Source: Thiocapsa sp. KS1
GTDB lineage: Bacteria; Pseudomonadota; Gammaproteobacteria; Chromatiales; Chromatiaceae
Direction of reading: 5' to 3'
DNA length: 50,778 nt
NCBI RefSeq assembly: GCF_001499735.1
Contig: NZ_LN848257.1
Location: 1,991,517 to 2,042,294, forward strand
This document shows positions 9,438 to 18,345 of the stretch, piece after piece; within the stretch, counting starts at the first letter, position 1, and every line of letters starts with the position of its first letter. The notes under the pieces were generated by a model. The model made no database searches. It saw only the letters and a program-made list of their open reading frames with translations, and had not been told where the DNA came from. Both the position numbers and the translations under genes were made by a program.

Positions 9438-11623
9438 CACGTCTGCGCGGACTCGGCGCCCTGCCGGTCGCGGCATTGATCCTGGCGCTCTTCGTCGTCC
9501 TGGTGCTGATGCGCGATGCGGTCGAGAACTCCGAGACCCTGAGCCGCGCCTTCGTGCCCCTGCTGTCGGTCGTGCTGGCCGGACTGGGCGCACTCGCCAT
9601 CCTGGTCATCGTCAACGTCGTCAAGCTGGTGCGCCGCTACCGCCAACAGGCCGCCGGCTCGCGACTGACCGGGCGCATCTTGGTGCTCTTCGTGCTCGTC
9701 TCGCTCCTGCCGGTCGGCGTAGTCTACTACTTCTCGCTCGGGTTCCTTTTGCGCGGGATCGACAGCTGGTTCGACGTCGACATCGGCCAAGCCATGCAGG
9801 ACGCGCTGGTGCTGAACCAGGCGTCGCTCGATCTGAATCAACGGGTGTTGGCCCGTTATACCGAGCAGCTTATCGCCGGGATCGAGGATCGCTCCTCCAC
9901 GGCGATCGCGCTGAGTCTCAACAATTTGAGGCGTCAAGCCGGCGCCATCGAGCTGACCGTCTACGCCACCGGCGGGCAGGTGCTCGGCAACGCCAACGAG
10001 GACCCCACCCAGCTGGTCCCGAATCAGGCCGAGCGCGAGATCCAGCAGAGCGTGCGCGCCGGCAGCAATTACGTGGGCTTGGAGAGCGACCTCGGCGGCG
10101 AGCTGGTGGTGCGGGTCCTGGTCCAGGATCCGCGCGGACGCGACATGCAGATGCAGGCGATCTTTCCAACCTCCGCGCGCATCACCGAGCTGTCGGAGCG
10201 CCTGGAAGACGCCTACAATCGCTACACGGAGCTGGCCTATCTGCGCCAGTCGTTGAAGCTGAGCTTCTCGCTGACCCTCTCCTTGGTGCTTCTGTTCGGT
10301 GTCATGGCCGCGGTCATCGCCGCCTTTCACATTGCACGGCGTCTCGTCGCCCCGGTCGCCGACATCGCCCGCGGCACCCGCGCGATCGCCGAGGGCGACT
10401 ACGAGCAGCAGCTCCCCTTGCCCAAGCACGACGACGAGCTGGCCTTCCTGGTCGCCTCCTTCAACGCGATGACGCGCCGGATCGCCAGGGCGCGCGATGC
10501 CGCGAGCCGCAGCCAGCAGGCGGTCGAGACCCAACGCAACTATCTGGAGACGGTCTTGGGCCGTCTGTCTTCGGGGGTCATCGCCTTCGATGCGGATCAG
10601 CGGCTGAGGACCGCCAATCCGGCGGCCCGTCAGATTCTGTCCCTCGCCTTCGCGGACGGCGAGCAACCGGAGCTCGCACGCGTCGAGCGCGATCTGCCCT
10701 GGCTGACACCCTGGACCGAGACCGTGCGCCGCCATATCAGCGCCGAGCAGGACTGGCGTGCAGAGGTCGAGCTCGACCGCGGCGAGACCCGCCAGACCCT
10801 GATGTGTCGGGGCAGCCCGCTGCCGCTGTCCGACAACGAGCAACGGGGACACGTCGTGGTGTTCGACGACATCACCTCGCTGATCACCGCGCAGCGCAAT
10901 GCGGCTTGGGGCGAGGTGGCGCGACGCCTGGCGCACGAGATCAAGAACCCGCTGACGCCGATCCAGCTCTCGGCGGAGCGTTTGCGCCACAAGCTGCTCG
11001 CCAAGGCGGACGAGGCCGACGCGAAGATCATCGATCGCTCGACCCGGACCATCGTCCAGCAGGTCGAGGCGATGAAGGCGATGGTGAACGACTTCTCCGA
11101 CTATGCCCGGGCGCCGCACATCCGCGCCGAGCCCCTGGAGCTCGACCGGCTCGCCCAAGAGGTCCTGGACCTCTATCGCAGCGCCGGAACGAGTGCGCTG
11201 CAGGTCGATCTCGGCGCACCGGGGGTCCAGGTGCGCGGCGACCCGTTGCGCTTGCGCCAGGTCGTTCATAATCTCGTCAAGAACGCGCAGGAGGCGCTCG
11301 GCGGACGTGCGGATGCGCGGATCGCCGTCACCACGCGGGTCATCGACCGGGACGAGGACACGGGATACGTCGAGCTTCAAGTCTCGGATAACGGTCCGGG
11401 GTTCGAGGAGCATCTCTTCGAGCGTCTCTTCGAGCCCTACGTCACCACGAAAGCAAAAGGGACCGGTCTCGGCTTGGCCATCGTCAAGAAGATCGTCGAA
11501 GAGCACCGCGGTATCATCAAGGTCGAGAACACGGGTCAAGGCGCGCTGATTCGGATCCGTCTGCCGATCCGGCAGGGGACCATGCACGCGACCCAAGGCC
11601 GAGTACAGGACGAAAAGCTATGA
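9410..11623 (+). CDS. NtrY-like membrane sensor histidine kinase
   Basis: A 737-residue kinase with two to three N-terminal membrane segments (about residues 18-70 and 88-113), a periplasmic region to about 285, another membrane segment (286-307), HAMP (about 308-357), PAS (about 375-490), a HisKA domain with RRLAHEIKNPLTPIQL (phosphorylated H509) and an HATPase domain with the N-box NLVKNAQEAL and G-box DNGPGF and GTGLGLAI. This is the NtrY architecture. The GTG at 9410 overlaps DUF4390; GTG at 9419 is an alternative. Ends in a 4-nt ATGA overlap with its cognate regulator. In this context it probably links envelope state to K+ uptake or redox genes. Confidence 0.92.
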   Translation: MEQVAANALARLRGLGALPVAALILALFVVLVLMRDAVENSETLSRAFVPLLSVVLAGLGALAILVIVNVVKLVRRYRQQAAGSRLTGRILVLFVLVSLLPVGVVYYFSLGFLLRGIDSWFDVDIGQAMQDALVLNQASLDLNQRVLARYTEQLIAGIEDRSSTAIALSLNNLRRQAGAIELTVYATGGQVLGNANEDPTQLVPNQAEREIQQSVRAGSNYVGLESDLGGELVVRVLVQDPRGRDMQMQAIFPTSARITELSERLEDAYNRYTELAYLRQSLKLSFSLTLSLVLLFGVMAAVIAAFHIARRLVAPVADIARGTRAIAEGDYEQQLPLPKHDDELAFLVASFNAMTRRIARARDAASRSQQAVETQRNYLETVLGRLSSGVIAFDADQRLRTANPAARQILSLAFADGEQPELARVERDLPWLTPWTETVRRHISAEQDWRAEVELDRGETRQTLMCRGSPLPLSDNEQRGHVVVFDDITSLITAQRNAAWGEVARRLAHEIKNPLTPIQLSAERLRHKLLAKADEADAKIIDRSTRTIVQQVEAMKAMVNDFSDYARAPHIRAEPLELDRLAQEVLDLYRSAGTSALQVDLGAPGVQVRGDPLRLRQVVHNLVKNAQEALGGRADARIAVTTRVIDRDEDTGYVELQVSDNGPGFEEHLFERLFEPYVTTKAKGTGLGLAIVKKIVEEHRGIIKVENTGQGALIRIRLPIRQGTMHATQGRVQDEKL

Positions 11624-12990
11624 GTGCAACGCACGTCTTGGTGGTCGACGACGAGCCCGACATCCGAGGTCTGGTGCAGGAGATCCTGGAGGACGAGGGC
11701 TATGCGGTGGCCAGCGCGGAGAACGGCGAATCCGCACGCCACGCGCTGCGCGAGCGGCGTCCGGATCTGATCCTGCTCGACATCTGGATGCCGGATCTCG
11801 ACGGCATTACGCTCCTGCGCGAGTGGTCGGAGGAGGAAGACGGTCTGCCCTGCCCGGTCATCATGATGTCGGGCCACGGCACCGTGGAGACGGCGGTGGA
11901 GGCGACGCGACTCGGTGCTTACGACTTTCTCGAAAAGCCGCTCTCCATGGCCAAGCTGCTGCTCACCGTGGAGCGGGCACTCGAGGCCGACAAGCTCCAA
12001 AAGGAGAACATCGGCCTCAAGCGCCGCGCACCCCAGGTGCACGAGCCGGTCGGGCGCAGCGCGACCCTGCAGCGGCTGCGCGAGCAGGTCAAGCGCATCG
12101 CCCAGCACGATACCTGGGTCCTGATCACCGGCGACGCCGGCAGCGGTCGGGAGACCTTCGCGCGCTACCTGCATTCGCAGAGCGCACGCCGAGAGCGCCC
12201 CTTCGTCGATCTGAGCGTCTCGACACTCGCCGGGGGCAATGCCGCGCGCGAGCTCTTCGGGACCGAAGACGGCGAGCACACCCATTACGGCAATCTGGAA
12301 AAGGCCGCGGGCGGGACGCTGCTGCTCGACGAGGTCGCCGACATGGAGCTGGATGCCCAGGCCAAGCTGCTCGGCGCACTCGACACCGGATCCTTCATCC
12401 GTGTCGGCGGCACCGAGCCGGTGCGCATCGACGTGCGCATCATCGCAGTGACCCAGCGCAATCTCGAAGACGAGGTCCGTGCCGGGCGTTTCCGCGAGGA
12501 TCTCTTCTACCACCTGAATGTCGTTCCGCTGAACATCCCTCCCCTGCGCGATCACGCCGAGGACGTGCCCGATCTGCTGAACTTCTACCTCGACTATTTC
12601 GCGACCCACGAGAAGCTGCCGTACCGCCGCTTCAGCGTGGGTGCCCAGAACTATCTGCGCAATTACACCTGGCCCGGCAACGTGCGCGAGCTCAAGAACC
12701 TGGTGCAGCGAGTGCTGATCCTCGGCGCCGGCGACGAGATCAGTCAAAAAGAGGTCGAGTCCGCACTCGGCGCACCGCCACCCTCGCAGGGTCAGGTGCT
12801 CGAAGGGCTGGTCTCCTTCGACCAGCCGCTGCGCCAGGCCCGCGAGCAGTTCGAGAAGGCCTATCTCGATTACCAGCTCGAAAAGCATACGGGCAACGTC
12901 AGCAAGATGGCCAAGGAGGCCGGGATGGAGCGCACGCATCTCTACCGCAAGCTCCGGTCGCTGGGGATCGAGATCAAGGAACGGCGTTGA
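11620..12990 (+). CDS. NtrX-like response regulator lacking the GAFTGA loop
   Basis: A 456-residue regulator: receiver domain (D10, D11, phospho-acceptor D54, K105), AAA+ domain (about 145-375) and Fis-type helix-turn-helix (NVSKMAKEAGMERTHLYRKL). Two AAA+ signatures are degenerate. The Walker A reads GDAGSGRE, with Arg where Lys binds phosphate, and the sigma-54-contacting GAFTGA loop is absent (ELFGTEDGEHTHYGNLEKA). Walker B LLLDEVADM is kept. NtrX proteins without GAFTGA are known and act at sigma-70 promoters. Its TGA stop (12988-12990) is nucleotides 2-4 of repeat E2. Confidence 0.92.
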   Translation: MSATHVLVVDDEPDIRGLVQEILEDEGYAVASAENGESARHALRERRPDLILLDIWMPDLDGITLLREWSEEEDGLPCPVIMMSGHGTVETAVEATRLGAYDFLEKPLSMAKLLLTVERALEADKLQKENIGLKRRAPQVHEPVGRSATLQRLREQVKRIAQHDTWVLITGDAGSGRETFARYLHSQSARRERPFVDLSVSTLAGGNAARELFGTEDGEHTHYGNLEKAAGGTLLLDEVADMELDAQAKLLGALDTGSFIRVGGTEPVRIDVRIIAVTQRNLEDEVRAGRFREDLFYHLNVVPLNIPPLRDHAEDVPDLLNFYLDYFATHEKLPYRRFSVGAQNYLRNYTWPGNVRELKNLVQRVLILGAGDEISQKEVESALGAPPPSQGQVLEGLVSFDQPLRQAREQFEKAYLDYQLEKHTGNVSKMAKEAGMERTHLYRKLRSLGIEIKERR

Positions 12991-13074
12991 AGTGCGTCCG
13001 GCGGGACATGTCCAGGTCGGCACCTGCAATACAGGTCCGACGTGTCCACAGACCTTGTCACTGACGCACTTCAA
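12987..13074. repeat. 88-bp inverted-repeat element, copy E2
   Basis: Arms TTGAAGTGCGTC (12987-12998) and GACGCACTTCAA (13063-13074) are perfectly complementary, although they differ from the commonest arm at three positions; all three changes are compensated. Internal hairpin GTCGG-c-ACCTG / CAGGT-CCGAC with loop CAATA at 13016-13041. The ntrX-like stop TGA is nucleotides 2-4. The T-rich linker that follows (13075-13093) could make this copy work as a terminator for the kinase-regulator operon. Confidence 0.85.
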
Positions 13075-13093
13075 GTATTTAATTTTTATTGTT

Positions 13094-13180
13094 TTAAACC
13101 GCGTCGCGCCGATCGTTCCGAGGAGCGACGAGGCCGAAAGACGCCACGCCACAACAACAAAGACCCCGGACGCGGTTTAA
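13094..13180. repeat. 87-bp inverted-repeat element, copy E3
   Basis: Arms TTAAACCGCGTC (13094-13105) and GACGCGGTTTAA (13169-13180), perfectly complementary. Internal short hairpin TCGTTC-CGAG-GAGCGA. It is separated from E2 by a 19-nt AT-rich linker. The last A of the right arm is the first base of the trkA ATG, so the element forms the whole immediate 5' leader of trkA and no Shine-Dalgarno sequence is visible. Confidence 0.85.
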
Positions 13181-14553
13181 TGAAGATCATCATCCTCGGT
13201 GCCGGCCAGGTCGGCACCTCGGTGGCCGCGAACCTGGTCAGCGAGGCCAACGACATCACCGTTGTCGACAACAATCCGGAGCTGCTCAGGGAGCTGCAGG
13301 ACCGCTTCGATCTGCGCACCGTCCTCGGCCACGGTGCGCACCCGGACGTGTTGCGGCGTGCCGGCGCGGAAGACGCCGACATGATCATCGCGGTCACCAA
13401 CAGCGACGAGACCAACATGGTCGCCTGTCAGGTCGCCTACACTCTCTTCCATACGCCCACCAAGATCGCCCGCGTGAGGGCACAGAGCTTCCTCGAGCAA
13501 CCCAAGCTGTTCGGTACCGACGCCCTGCCGATCGATTTTCCGATCAGCCCCGAGGCACTGGTTACCGAATACATCCTGCGTCTGGTCGAGAATCCGGGCA
13601 CCTTGCAGGTACTCGATTTCGCCGGCGGACGCATCCGGCTCGTCGCGGTCAAGGCCTACTACGGCGGACCTTTGGTGGGGCACGAGCTGCGGACCCTGCA
13701 CGAGCACATGCCCAAGGTCGAGGCACGCGTCGCGGCCATCTACCGTCAGGATCGCGCGATCGAGCCCCAAGGCGATACCGTCATCGAGGCCGACGACGAG
13801 ATCTTCTTTGTCGCGGCACCCATGCACATCCGCTCGGTCATGAGCGAGCTCAGACGTCTGGATCGCCCCTACAAGCGCCTGATCATCGCCGGCGGCGGCA
13901 ATATCGGCACCCGGCTCGCCGAGGCACTGGAGCAGAACTACCGGGTCAAGATCATCGAGCGCGACCTGAAACGCTGCAAGCGCATCGCGGAGACCCTGGA
14001 GAAGACAATCGTTCTGCACGGAGACGCGGCGGATCGCGAGCTGCTCCTGGAGGAGAATGTCGAGAACACCGATGTCTTCTGCGCCGTCACCGACGACGAC
14101 GAGGCGAACATCCTCTCGGCGATGCTCGCCAAGCGCTTGGGCGCCCGCAAGGTGATGGCCCTGATCAACCGCCCCTCCTATGTCGATCTGGTGCAGTCCG
14201 GGGCGATCGATATCGCCATCTCGCCGCAGCAGGCGACGATCGGGAGCCTGTTGAGGCATATCCGGCGCGGCGACGTGGTCGTCGTACATTCGCTGCGGCG
14301 CGGCGCGGCAGAGGCGATCGAGGCCATCGCGCACGGCGACGAAACCTCGAGCAAGGTCATCGGGCGCAGCATCGAGAACATCAGGCTGCCCAAGGGCGCC
14401 AGTATCGGCGCCATCGTCCGCGGCGACCGCGTCCTGATGGCGCACCACGACACGGTCATCGAGCCGGAAGACCATGTCATCCTTTTTCTTCAGGACAAGG
14501 CGCGGATTTCGGAGGTCGAGCGTCTCTTCCAGGTCGGGGTCACCTTCCTCTAA
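13180..14553 (+). CDS. trkA: Trk potassium uptake system peripheral protein TrkA
   Basis: NAD(H)-binding regulatory subunit of the Trk K+ transporter, on the cytoplasmic face of the membrane. The 457-residue protein (E. coli 458) is a tandem RCK protein: RCK-N with [19 protein letters not shown] at residue 1, RCK-C at about 140-220, a second RCK-N with [17 protein letters not shown] at about 231-247, and a second RCK-C at about 370-455. The start ATG overlaps the last base of repeat E3 and no Shine-Dalgarno is present. The stop is inside a sequence resembling a family end (CTAAAGCGTGTC). No TrkH/TrkG membrane subunit is in the window. Confidence 0.97.
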   Translation: MKIIILGAGQVGTSVAANLVSEANDITVVDNNPELLRELQDRFDLRTVLGHGAHPDVLRRAGAEDADMIIAVTNSDETNMVACQVAYTLFHTPTKIARVRAQSFLEQPKLFGTDALPIDFPISPEALVTEYILRLVENPGTLQVLDFAGGRIRLVAVKAYYGGPLVGHELRTLHEHMPKVEARVAAIYRQDRAIEPQGDTVIEADDEIFFVAAPMHIRSVMSELRRLDRPYKRLIIAGGGNIGTRLAEALEQNYRVKIIERDLKRCKRIAETLEKTIVLHGDAADRELLLEENVENTDVFCAVTDDDEANILSAMLAKRLGARKVMALINRPSYVDLVQSGAIDIAISPQQATIGSLLRHIRRGDVVVVHSLRRGAAEAIEAIAHGDETSSKVIGRSIENIRLPKGASIGAIVRGDRVLMAHHDTVIEPEDHVILFLQDKARISEVERLFQVGVTFL

Positions 14554-14561
14554 AGCGTGTC
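14550..14561 (+). repeat. Solo repeat end at the trkA stop codon
   Basis: CTAAAGCGTGTC matches the left arm of the 86-88 bp family (CTAAACCGCGTC) at 10 of 12 positions, and the trkA TAA stop is nucleotides 2-4, as in true copies. No right arm is visible 86-88 bp downstream, so this is either a remnant or chance. Confidence 0.35.
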
Positions 14562-14684
14562 GTCCCGTCGCAGGTGTCGCATCCCGAAGGTGCGTTCGCG
14601 CCGATTCGCCTGATCTGCGAGTCCTCGCCTCGGGTTGCCGATTCGCATTGGCCGACCGGATCCGGGTCCGGACAATACCCGGTC

Positions 14685-15278
14685 ATGAACATCCTCCTGC
14701 GCATCCTCGCCCTCGTCGCGATCGCGATCCTCGTCGCCTTCGCCGCCTTTCATCACTCGGACTCGACCCCGGAACCGGGCGCGGAGCTTCTCGACATCGC
14801 CGAGCAAGGCGATCTCTCCGCCTTGGACGCACTCTTGAAGCCCTCGAGCGAGGTCGACGTTCGCGACAGCTGCGATTGGACGCCGCTCATGAAGGCCGCC
14901 CTCTACGGGCATTCCGAGATCGCGGGGCGTCTTCTCGACGCCGGCGCGCAGATCGATGCACGAGACAAGGGCGGCTACACGGCCATGATGCTCGCCGCGT
15001 CCAACAACCACGCCGGTATCGTCGAGATGCTGCTGACCCGCGGCGCCATGGTCGACCACCAAGAGCAGACCCAAGGCTGGACCGCCTTGATCTGGGCCGC
15101 CGGCAAAGGCCACGCCGAGACCGTCGAGACCCTGCTGCGCCACGGCGCCGATCGAACCCTGAAGGATTTCGCGGGGCGCTCGGCCGCGGACCACGCCCGC
15201 GAGGGCGGTCATGGGGCGATATCCGAGCAGCTCGCCGGGTCGAGCCACTCAGGCGGTCCCTCGCAAGGCCGGGGCTGA
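14685..15278 (+). CDS. Ankyrin-repeat protein with N-terminal membrane anchor
   Basis: A 197-residue protein starting MNILLRILALVAIAILVAF, a signal or uncleaved membrane anchor, followed by about four ankyrin repeats from residue 34 to 180 (clear units begin DWTPLMKAAL, GGYTAMMLAA, GWTALIWAAG and FAGRSAADHA). Ankyrin repeats mediate protein-protein contact; the partner is unknown, and the repeats are predicted to be periplasmic. The ATG at 14685 was chosen because it starts the hydrophobic segment. Stands alone between trkA and bolA. Confidence 0.85.
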   Translation: MNILLRILALVAIAILVAFAAFHHSDSTPEPGAELLDIAEQGDLSALDALLKPSSEVDVRDSCDWTPLMKAALYGHSEIAGRLLDAGAQIDARDKGGYTAMMLAASNNHAGIVEMLLTRGAMVDHQEQTQGWTALIWAAGKGHAETVETLLRHGADRTLKDFAGRSAADHAREGGHGAISEQLAGSSHSGGPSQGRG

Positions 15279-15416
15279 ATGCGCGTCGGCTCGGTTTCCT
15301 ATAGCTGCGGAGATGCCGGTGCCGGCGCGGTTTGAATCCGCGAGGCTTGTTCGGGAACGCGACGGACCATAGTTCCATGTGACACGCCCGAAAGGGCGAG
15401 CCGAGCCGGAGCCCCG

Positions 15417-15734
15417 ATGAACAGAAAAGCCCGTATCGAAGAAGCCTTGAAAGACGCCTTCGACCCCATGCATCTCGAGGTGGTGGACGAAAGCCACATG
15501 CATTCGGTGCCCGCCGGGGCCGAATCCCACTTCAAGGTCCTGTTGGTCAGCGAATCGTTCGCCGACAAGACCTTGGTCGCTCGCCATCGACTCCTCAATC
15601 GCACCCTGAGTCCGGAGCTGGAAGGCGGGCTCCACGCACTCGCTCTGCATACCTGGACGCCGGAGGAGTGGTTCGCCAAAGGCGGAAAGGTCCCGGAATC
15701 ACCGCCTTGCCAAGGCGGGTCGAAAGCCGGCTGA
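15417..15734 (+). CDS. BolA family protein
   Basis: A 105-residue BolA/IbaG-type protein. Members bind monothiol glutaredoxins through a shared [2Fe-2S] cluster and affect iron homeostasis or cell shape. Conserved features are the MNRKARIEEALKDAF helix, VVDESHMHSVPAG and the SHFKVLLVS strand, followed by RHRLLNRTL and ALALHTWTPEEW. The histidines in SHMH and at the C-terminal ALH are candidate ligands. The C-terminus is somewhat extended. A GGAG lies upstream of the ATG. Confidence 0.92.
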   Translation: MNRKARIEEALKDAFDPMHLEVVDESHMHSVPAGAESHFKVLLVSESFADKTLVARHRLLNRTLSPELEGGLHALALHTWTPEEWFAKGGKVPESPPCQGGSKAG

Positions 15735-15776
15735 CCGACCGAGCCGCGTCCCGAGCACGAAACGCGGGTCGGTCGG
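15735..15776. terminator. Strong hairpin after bolA
   Basis: Stem CCGACCGA / TCGGTCGG, continued by CGCGT / ACGCG after a 2-nt mismatch, located directly after the bolA stop and between it and the convergent AGCS gene. Likely a bidirectional transcription end; no T run is seen. Confidence 0.45.
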
Positions 15777-15866
15777 ACAACGCCTGATGTTGCGGGGCCC
15801 GCTCTCTCCGGGCAGGGTGGATCGACAGACTCCACACCGCCCTTCGAGAGGTGAACGCCGATCGCG

Positions 15867-17249
15867 CTAATCGCTGGCGGCGGCTTTGCTCAGATTGATC
15901 GGATCCGCGAAATACTCGCGGGTCATCCGAAAGACGACCGGGCTGAGCAGGATCAGGGCAATCAAATTCGGAATCGCCATCAATGCATTGAGTGTATCGG
16001 CGACCAACCAGATGAAGTCGAGCTGAAGTAGGGCCCCGACCGGGACGACGGCGACCCAGACCAATCGAAAGGGGACGATCGCACGGACACCGAACAGATA
16101 CTCCATGCAGCGTTCACCGTAGACGCTCCAGCCCAAGATGGTCGTGAAGGCAAAGAGGGCCAACCCGAGGGCCACGATGTAGCCGCCGATGGACGGTAAT
16201 CCGGCCGTGAAGGCCGCATAAGACAGGCTGGCGCCCGTCTCGCCGCTCGTCCATGTGCCCGTCACCATGATCACCAGACCCGTGATGGTGCAGACGATGA
16301 TGGTGTCGATGAAGGTGCCGAGCATAGCGACCGTGCCCTGCTGGATCGGGTCGTTGCTCTGCGCCGCGGCATGGGCGATCGGAGCACTGCCGAGACCCGC
16401 CTCGTTGGAGAAGATGCCGCGCGCGACGCCCATCTGGATACCCAGCATGAGCGTCGCCCCGGCGAATCCACCCACGGCGGCCGTCGGTGAAAACGCGTGC
16501 GTCACGATCATGTAGAGGGCATCCGGAATCTTCTCGAGATTGAAGGCCAGGACCACCAAACCGCCGAGGACATAGGCGATCGCCATAAAGGGCACCAGTT
16601 TGCCGGCCACCTGGGCAATCCAGCGGATACCGCCGATCAGGACCAACCCGGTCAGCACGGCCATCGCAATGCCGGACCACAGCTCGGGAATCGCGAATCT
16701 GCTGCTGAGCGCGTGGGCGACCGAGTTGGCCTGGACCATGTTGCCGATCCCGAATCCAGCGAGTGCACCGAAGATCGCGAAGGCGGTCCCGAGCCAGACC
16801 CAGCGCCTGCCCAGCCCGTTCTTGATGTAATACATGGGGCCGCCGACATAGTTGCCCTTTTCGTCGACTTCGCGGTACTTCACTGCGAGCACGCCCTCGG
16901 CGTACTTGGTCGCCATGCCGACGAGGGCCGTACACCACATCCAAAAGAGGGCACCGGGTCCGCCGATCGCGATCGCCGTGGCGACGCCGGCGATGTTGCC
17001 GGTGCCGATCGTCGCCGCAAGCGCCGTCATCAAGGCATTGAAGGGCGTGATGTTGCCCTTGCCTTGTGCGTGACGTCCGGCCCACATCATTCGGAATCCG
17101 TACCCGAGCTTGAGTAGCGGCATCAACCGAAGACCGAGCATGAGGAAGAGACCGGTTCCCAGGATCAGAACCAGCATGGGAGGGCCCCAGACGAGCCCGT
17201 TGATCGTGCCGACCCAACTCTCGATTGTCTCCACGTGAAACGTCCTCAT
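15867..17249 (-). CDS. AGCS family sodium:alanine/glycine symporter
   Basis: A 460-residue inner-membrane amino-acid/Na+ symporter with about 11 hydrophobic segments. Diagnostic AGCS sequences are ATIGTGNIAGVATAIAIGGPG (shown here as ATIGTGNIAG, then GGPGALFWMW), YVGGPMYYI and SNEAGLGSAPIAHA. These form the substrate and sodium site in the LeuT-like fold. The ATG at 17249 gives the usual short N-terminus before the first membrane helix. Monocistronic on minus; converges with bolA. Confidence 0.95.
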   Translation of the reverse strand: MRTFHVETIESWVGTINGLVWGPPMLVLILGTGLFLMLGLRLMPLLKLGYGFRMMWAGRHAQGKGNITPFNALMTALAATIGTGNIAGVATAIAIGGPGALFWMWCTALVGMATKYAEGVLAVKYREVDEKGNYVGGPMYYIKNGLGRRWVWLGTAFAIFGALAGFGIGNMVQANSVAHALSSRFAIPELWSGIAMAVLTGLVLIGGIRWIAQVAGKLVPFMAIAYVLGGLVVLAFNLEKIPDALYMIVTHAFSPTAAVGGFAGATLMLGIQMGVARGIFSNEAGLGSAPIAHAAAQSNDPIQQGTVAMLGTFIDTIIVCTITGLVIMVTGTWTSGETGASLSYAAFTAGLPSIGGYIVALGLALFAFTTILGWSVYGERCMEYLFGVRAIVPFRLVWVAVVPVGALLQLDFIWLVADTLNALMAIPNLIALILLSPVVFRMTREYFADPINLSKAAASD

Positions 17250-17670
17250 TCAGTTGAAACCAGAAACCAGATGCAACTATACACGTCAACCGAATGGAAA
17301 CCTTCAAGAATTTCCGGACACACCAAGATGCGCGGAACCCCTGCGGGATCCGCACCCGCCGCCGCGGATTCGACATGATCGACCGGGCACAGCAAACCCT
17401 TCGGCCCGGTCATCCCGGTGCCCGATCACGTGCGCGCACTGCCGAGCGCGACCGAGAGACCGGCGGCTTTGCCCTACCCGCCCGATCGCCGTATGCTATT
17501 GCGCTGACCCTGGGTCCGACCGAGATCCTCCATGCGGTGCGCCTTGCCTGCCCCATGGCCTGAGCGCAGCAGTCGTTGCCCCGTACCCCCGACAGCGCAG
17601 CCCCGGCAGGTGCAGCGCCGGACGCCTGAGCCCTCATGTTACCGCCGCCGAATCGGCGCCTCGAGCCCCA
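17250..17670. other. 421-bp AGCS-yciB intergenic region
   Basis: Divergent control region for the AGCS gene and yciB. I recognise no gene in it. It contains a possible sigma-70 promoter (17469-17497) pointing at yciB, followed by a leader of about 170 nt. Confidence 0.4.
17469..17497 (+). promoter_or_regulatory. Candidate sigma-70 promoter for yciB
   Basis: TTGCCC (17469-17474), a 17-nt spacer, then TATGCT (17492-17497). Spacing is ideal and both hexamers are reasonable matches, upstream of yciB. Not tested. Confidence 0.35.
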
Positions 17671-18344
17671 ATGAAACTCCTTGTCGACTTTTTTCCGATT
17701 CTCCTTTTTTCGTCGCCTATAAGCTCGAGGGCATCTATGTCGCGACCGGCGTCGCCATCGTTGCCTCGGCGATTCTGGTGATCTGGTCGTGGCTCCGTCG
17801 GCGCCGGGTCGAGACCATGCCCCTGGTGACCCTCGGGCTGCTGGTGGTATTCGGCGGGCTGACGCTCGCCCTGCACGACCCGATCTTCGTGATGTGGAAG
17901 CCGACCATCGTCAATTGGCTGTTTGCCGCCGTCTTTCTCGGCAGCCAGTTCATCGGCAAGCGATCCCTGATCGAGCGCATGATGGGCAACGCCATCGAGA
18001 TCCCCTCGGCCGTTTGGACGCGATTGAATGTCATGTGGATCGCGTTCTTCCTCTTCACCGGACTCGTCAACCTCTTCGTCGTCTATATCGGCAGCGGGTT
18101 TTTCGGCGCCCGCGAGGCATTGATCCTTGCCTCGGGCCTTCAGGATATAGACCTCTCGGCCTGTGCGGAGCGCTTCGGCGGCGAACTCCTCTCGCTCTGC
18201 AACGATGCCCATGCGCGCGAAGACATCTGGGTGAATTTCAAGCTCTTCGGTATGATGGGCATGACGCTCGTGTTCGTGATTGCACAGGCCTTCTACCTGT
18301 CCCGCCACATGAAGGATGAACCCCGGACCCTGGAGGCCGACTGA
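17671..18344 (+). pseudogene. yciB: Septation protein A YciB, with an apparent frameshift
   Basis: Inner-membrane protein of the YciB/intracellular septation A family, with five hydrophobic segments. The N-terminus MKLLVDFFPILLF is in one frame (ATG 17671); the rest (FVAYKLEGIYVATG onward) is in another. The switch is at a run of six T at 17705-17710; seven T would restore one continuous, fully homologous protein. The downstream part is intact, with WSWLRRRRVE, VVFGGLTLALHD and VNFKLFGM. It carries an extra stretch of about 45 residues between membrane segments compared with E. coli. A sequencing error in the homopolymer is the simplest explanation; slippage or true inactivation is possible. 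The stop is 1 nt before the next gene. Confidence 0.85.
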
Positions 18345-18345
18345 C

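Noticed and set aside
12987-13180. E2-E3 and similar elements as ordinary Rho-independent terminators
   Set aside because: T-rich tails are not consistently on the correct strand (for example E9 with the NRDE gene), some copies precede genes rather than follow them, and fixed length with variable core is not terminator-like. A secondary termination role stays possible.
15276-15337. Possible further copy of the 86-88 bp family (CTGAATGCGCGTC ... GCGCGGTTTGAA) after the ankyrin gene
   Set aside because: Ends are only about 60 bp apart and pair poorly; outside the length range of the family.
17671-18344. Programmed frameshifting in yciB as a regulated mechanism
   Set aside because: No stimulatory structure or conserved slippery context can be shown from one sequence; a homopolymer error is simpler.
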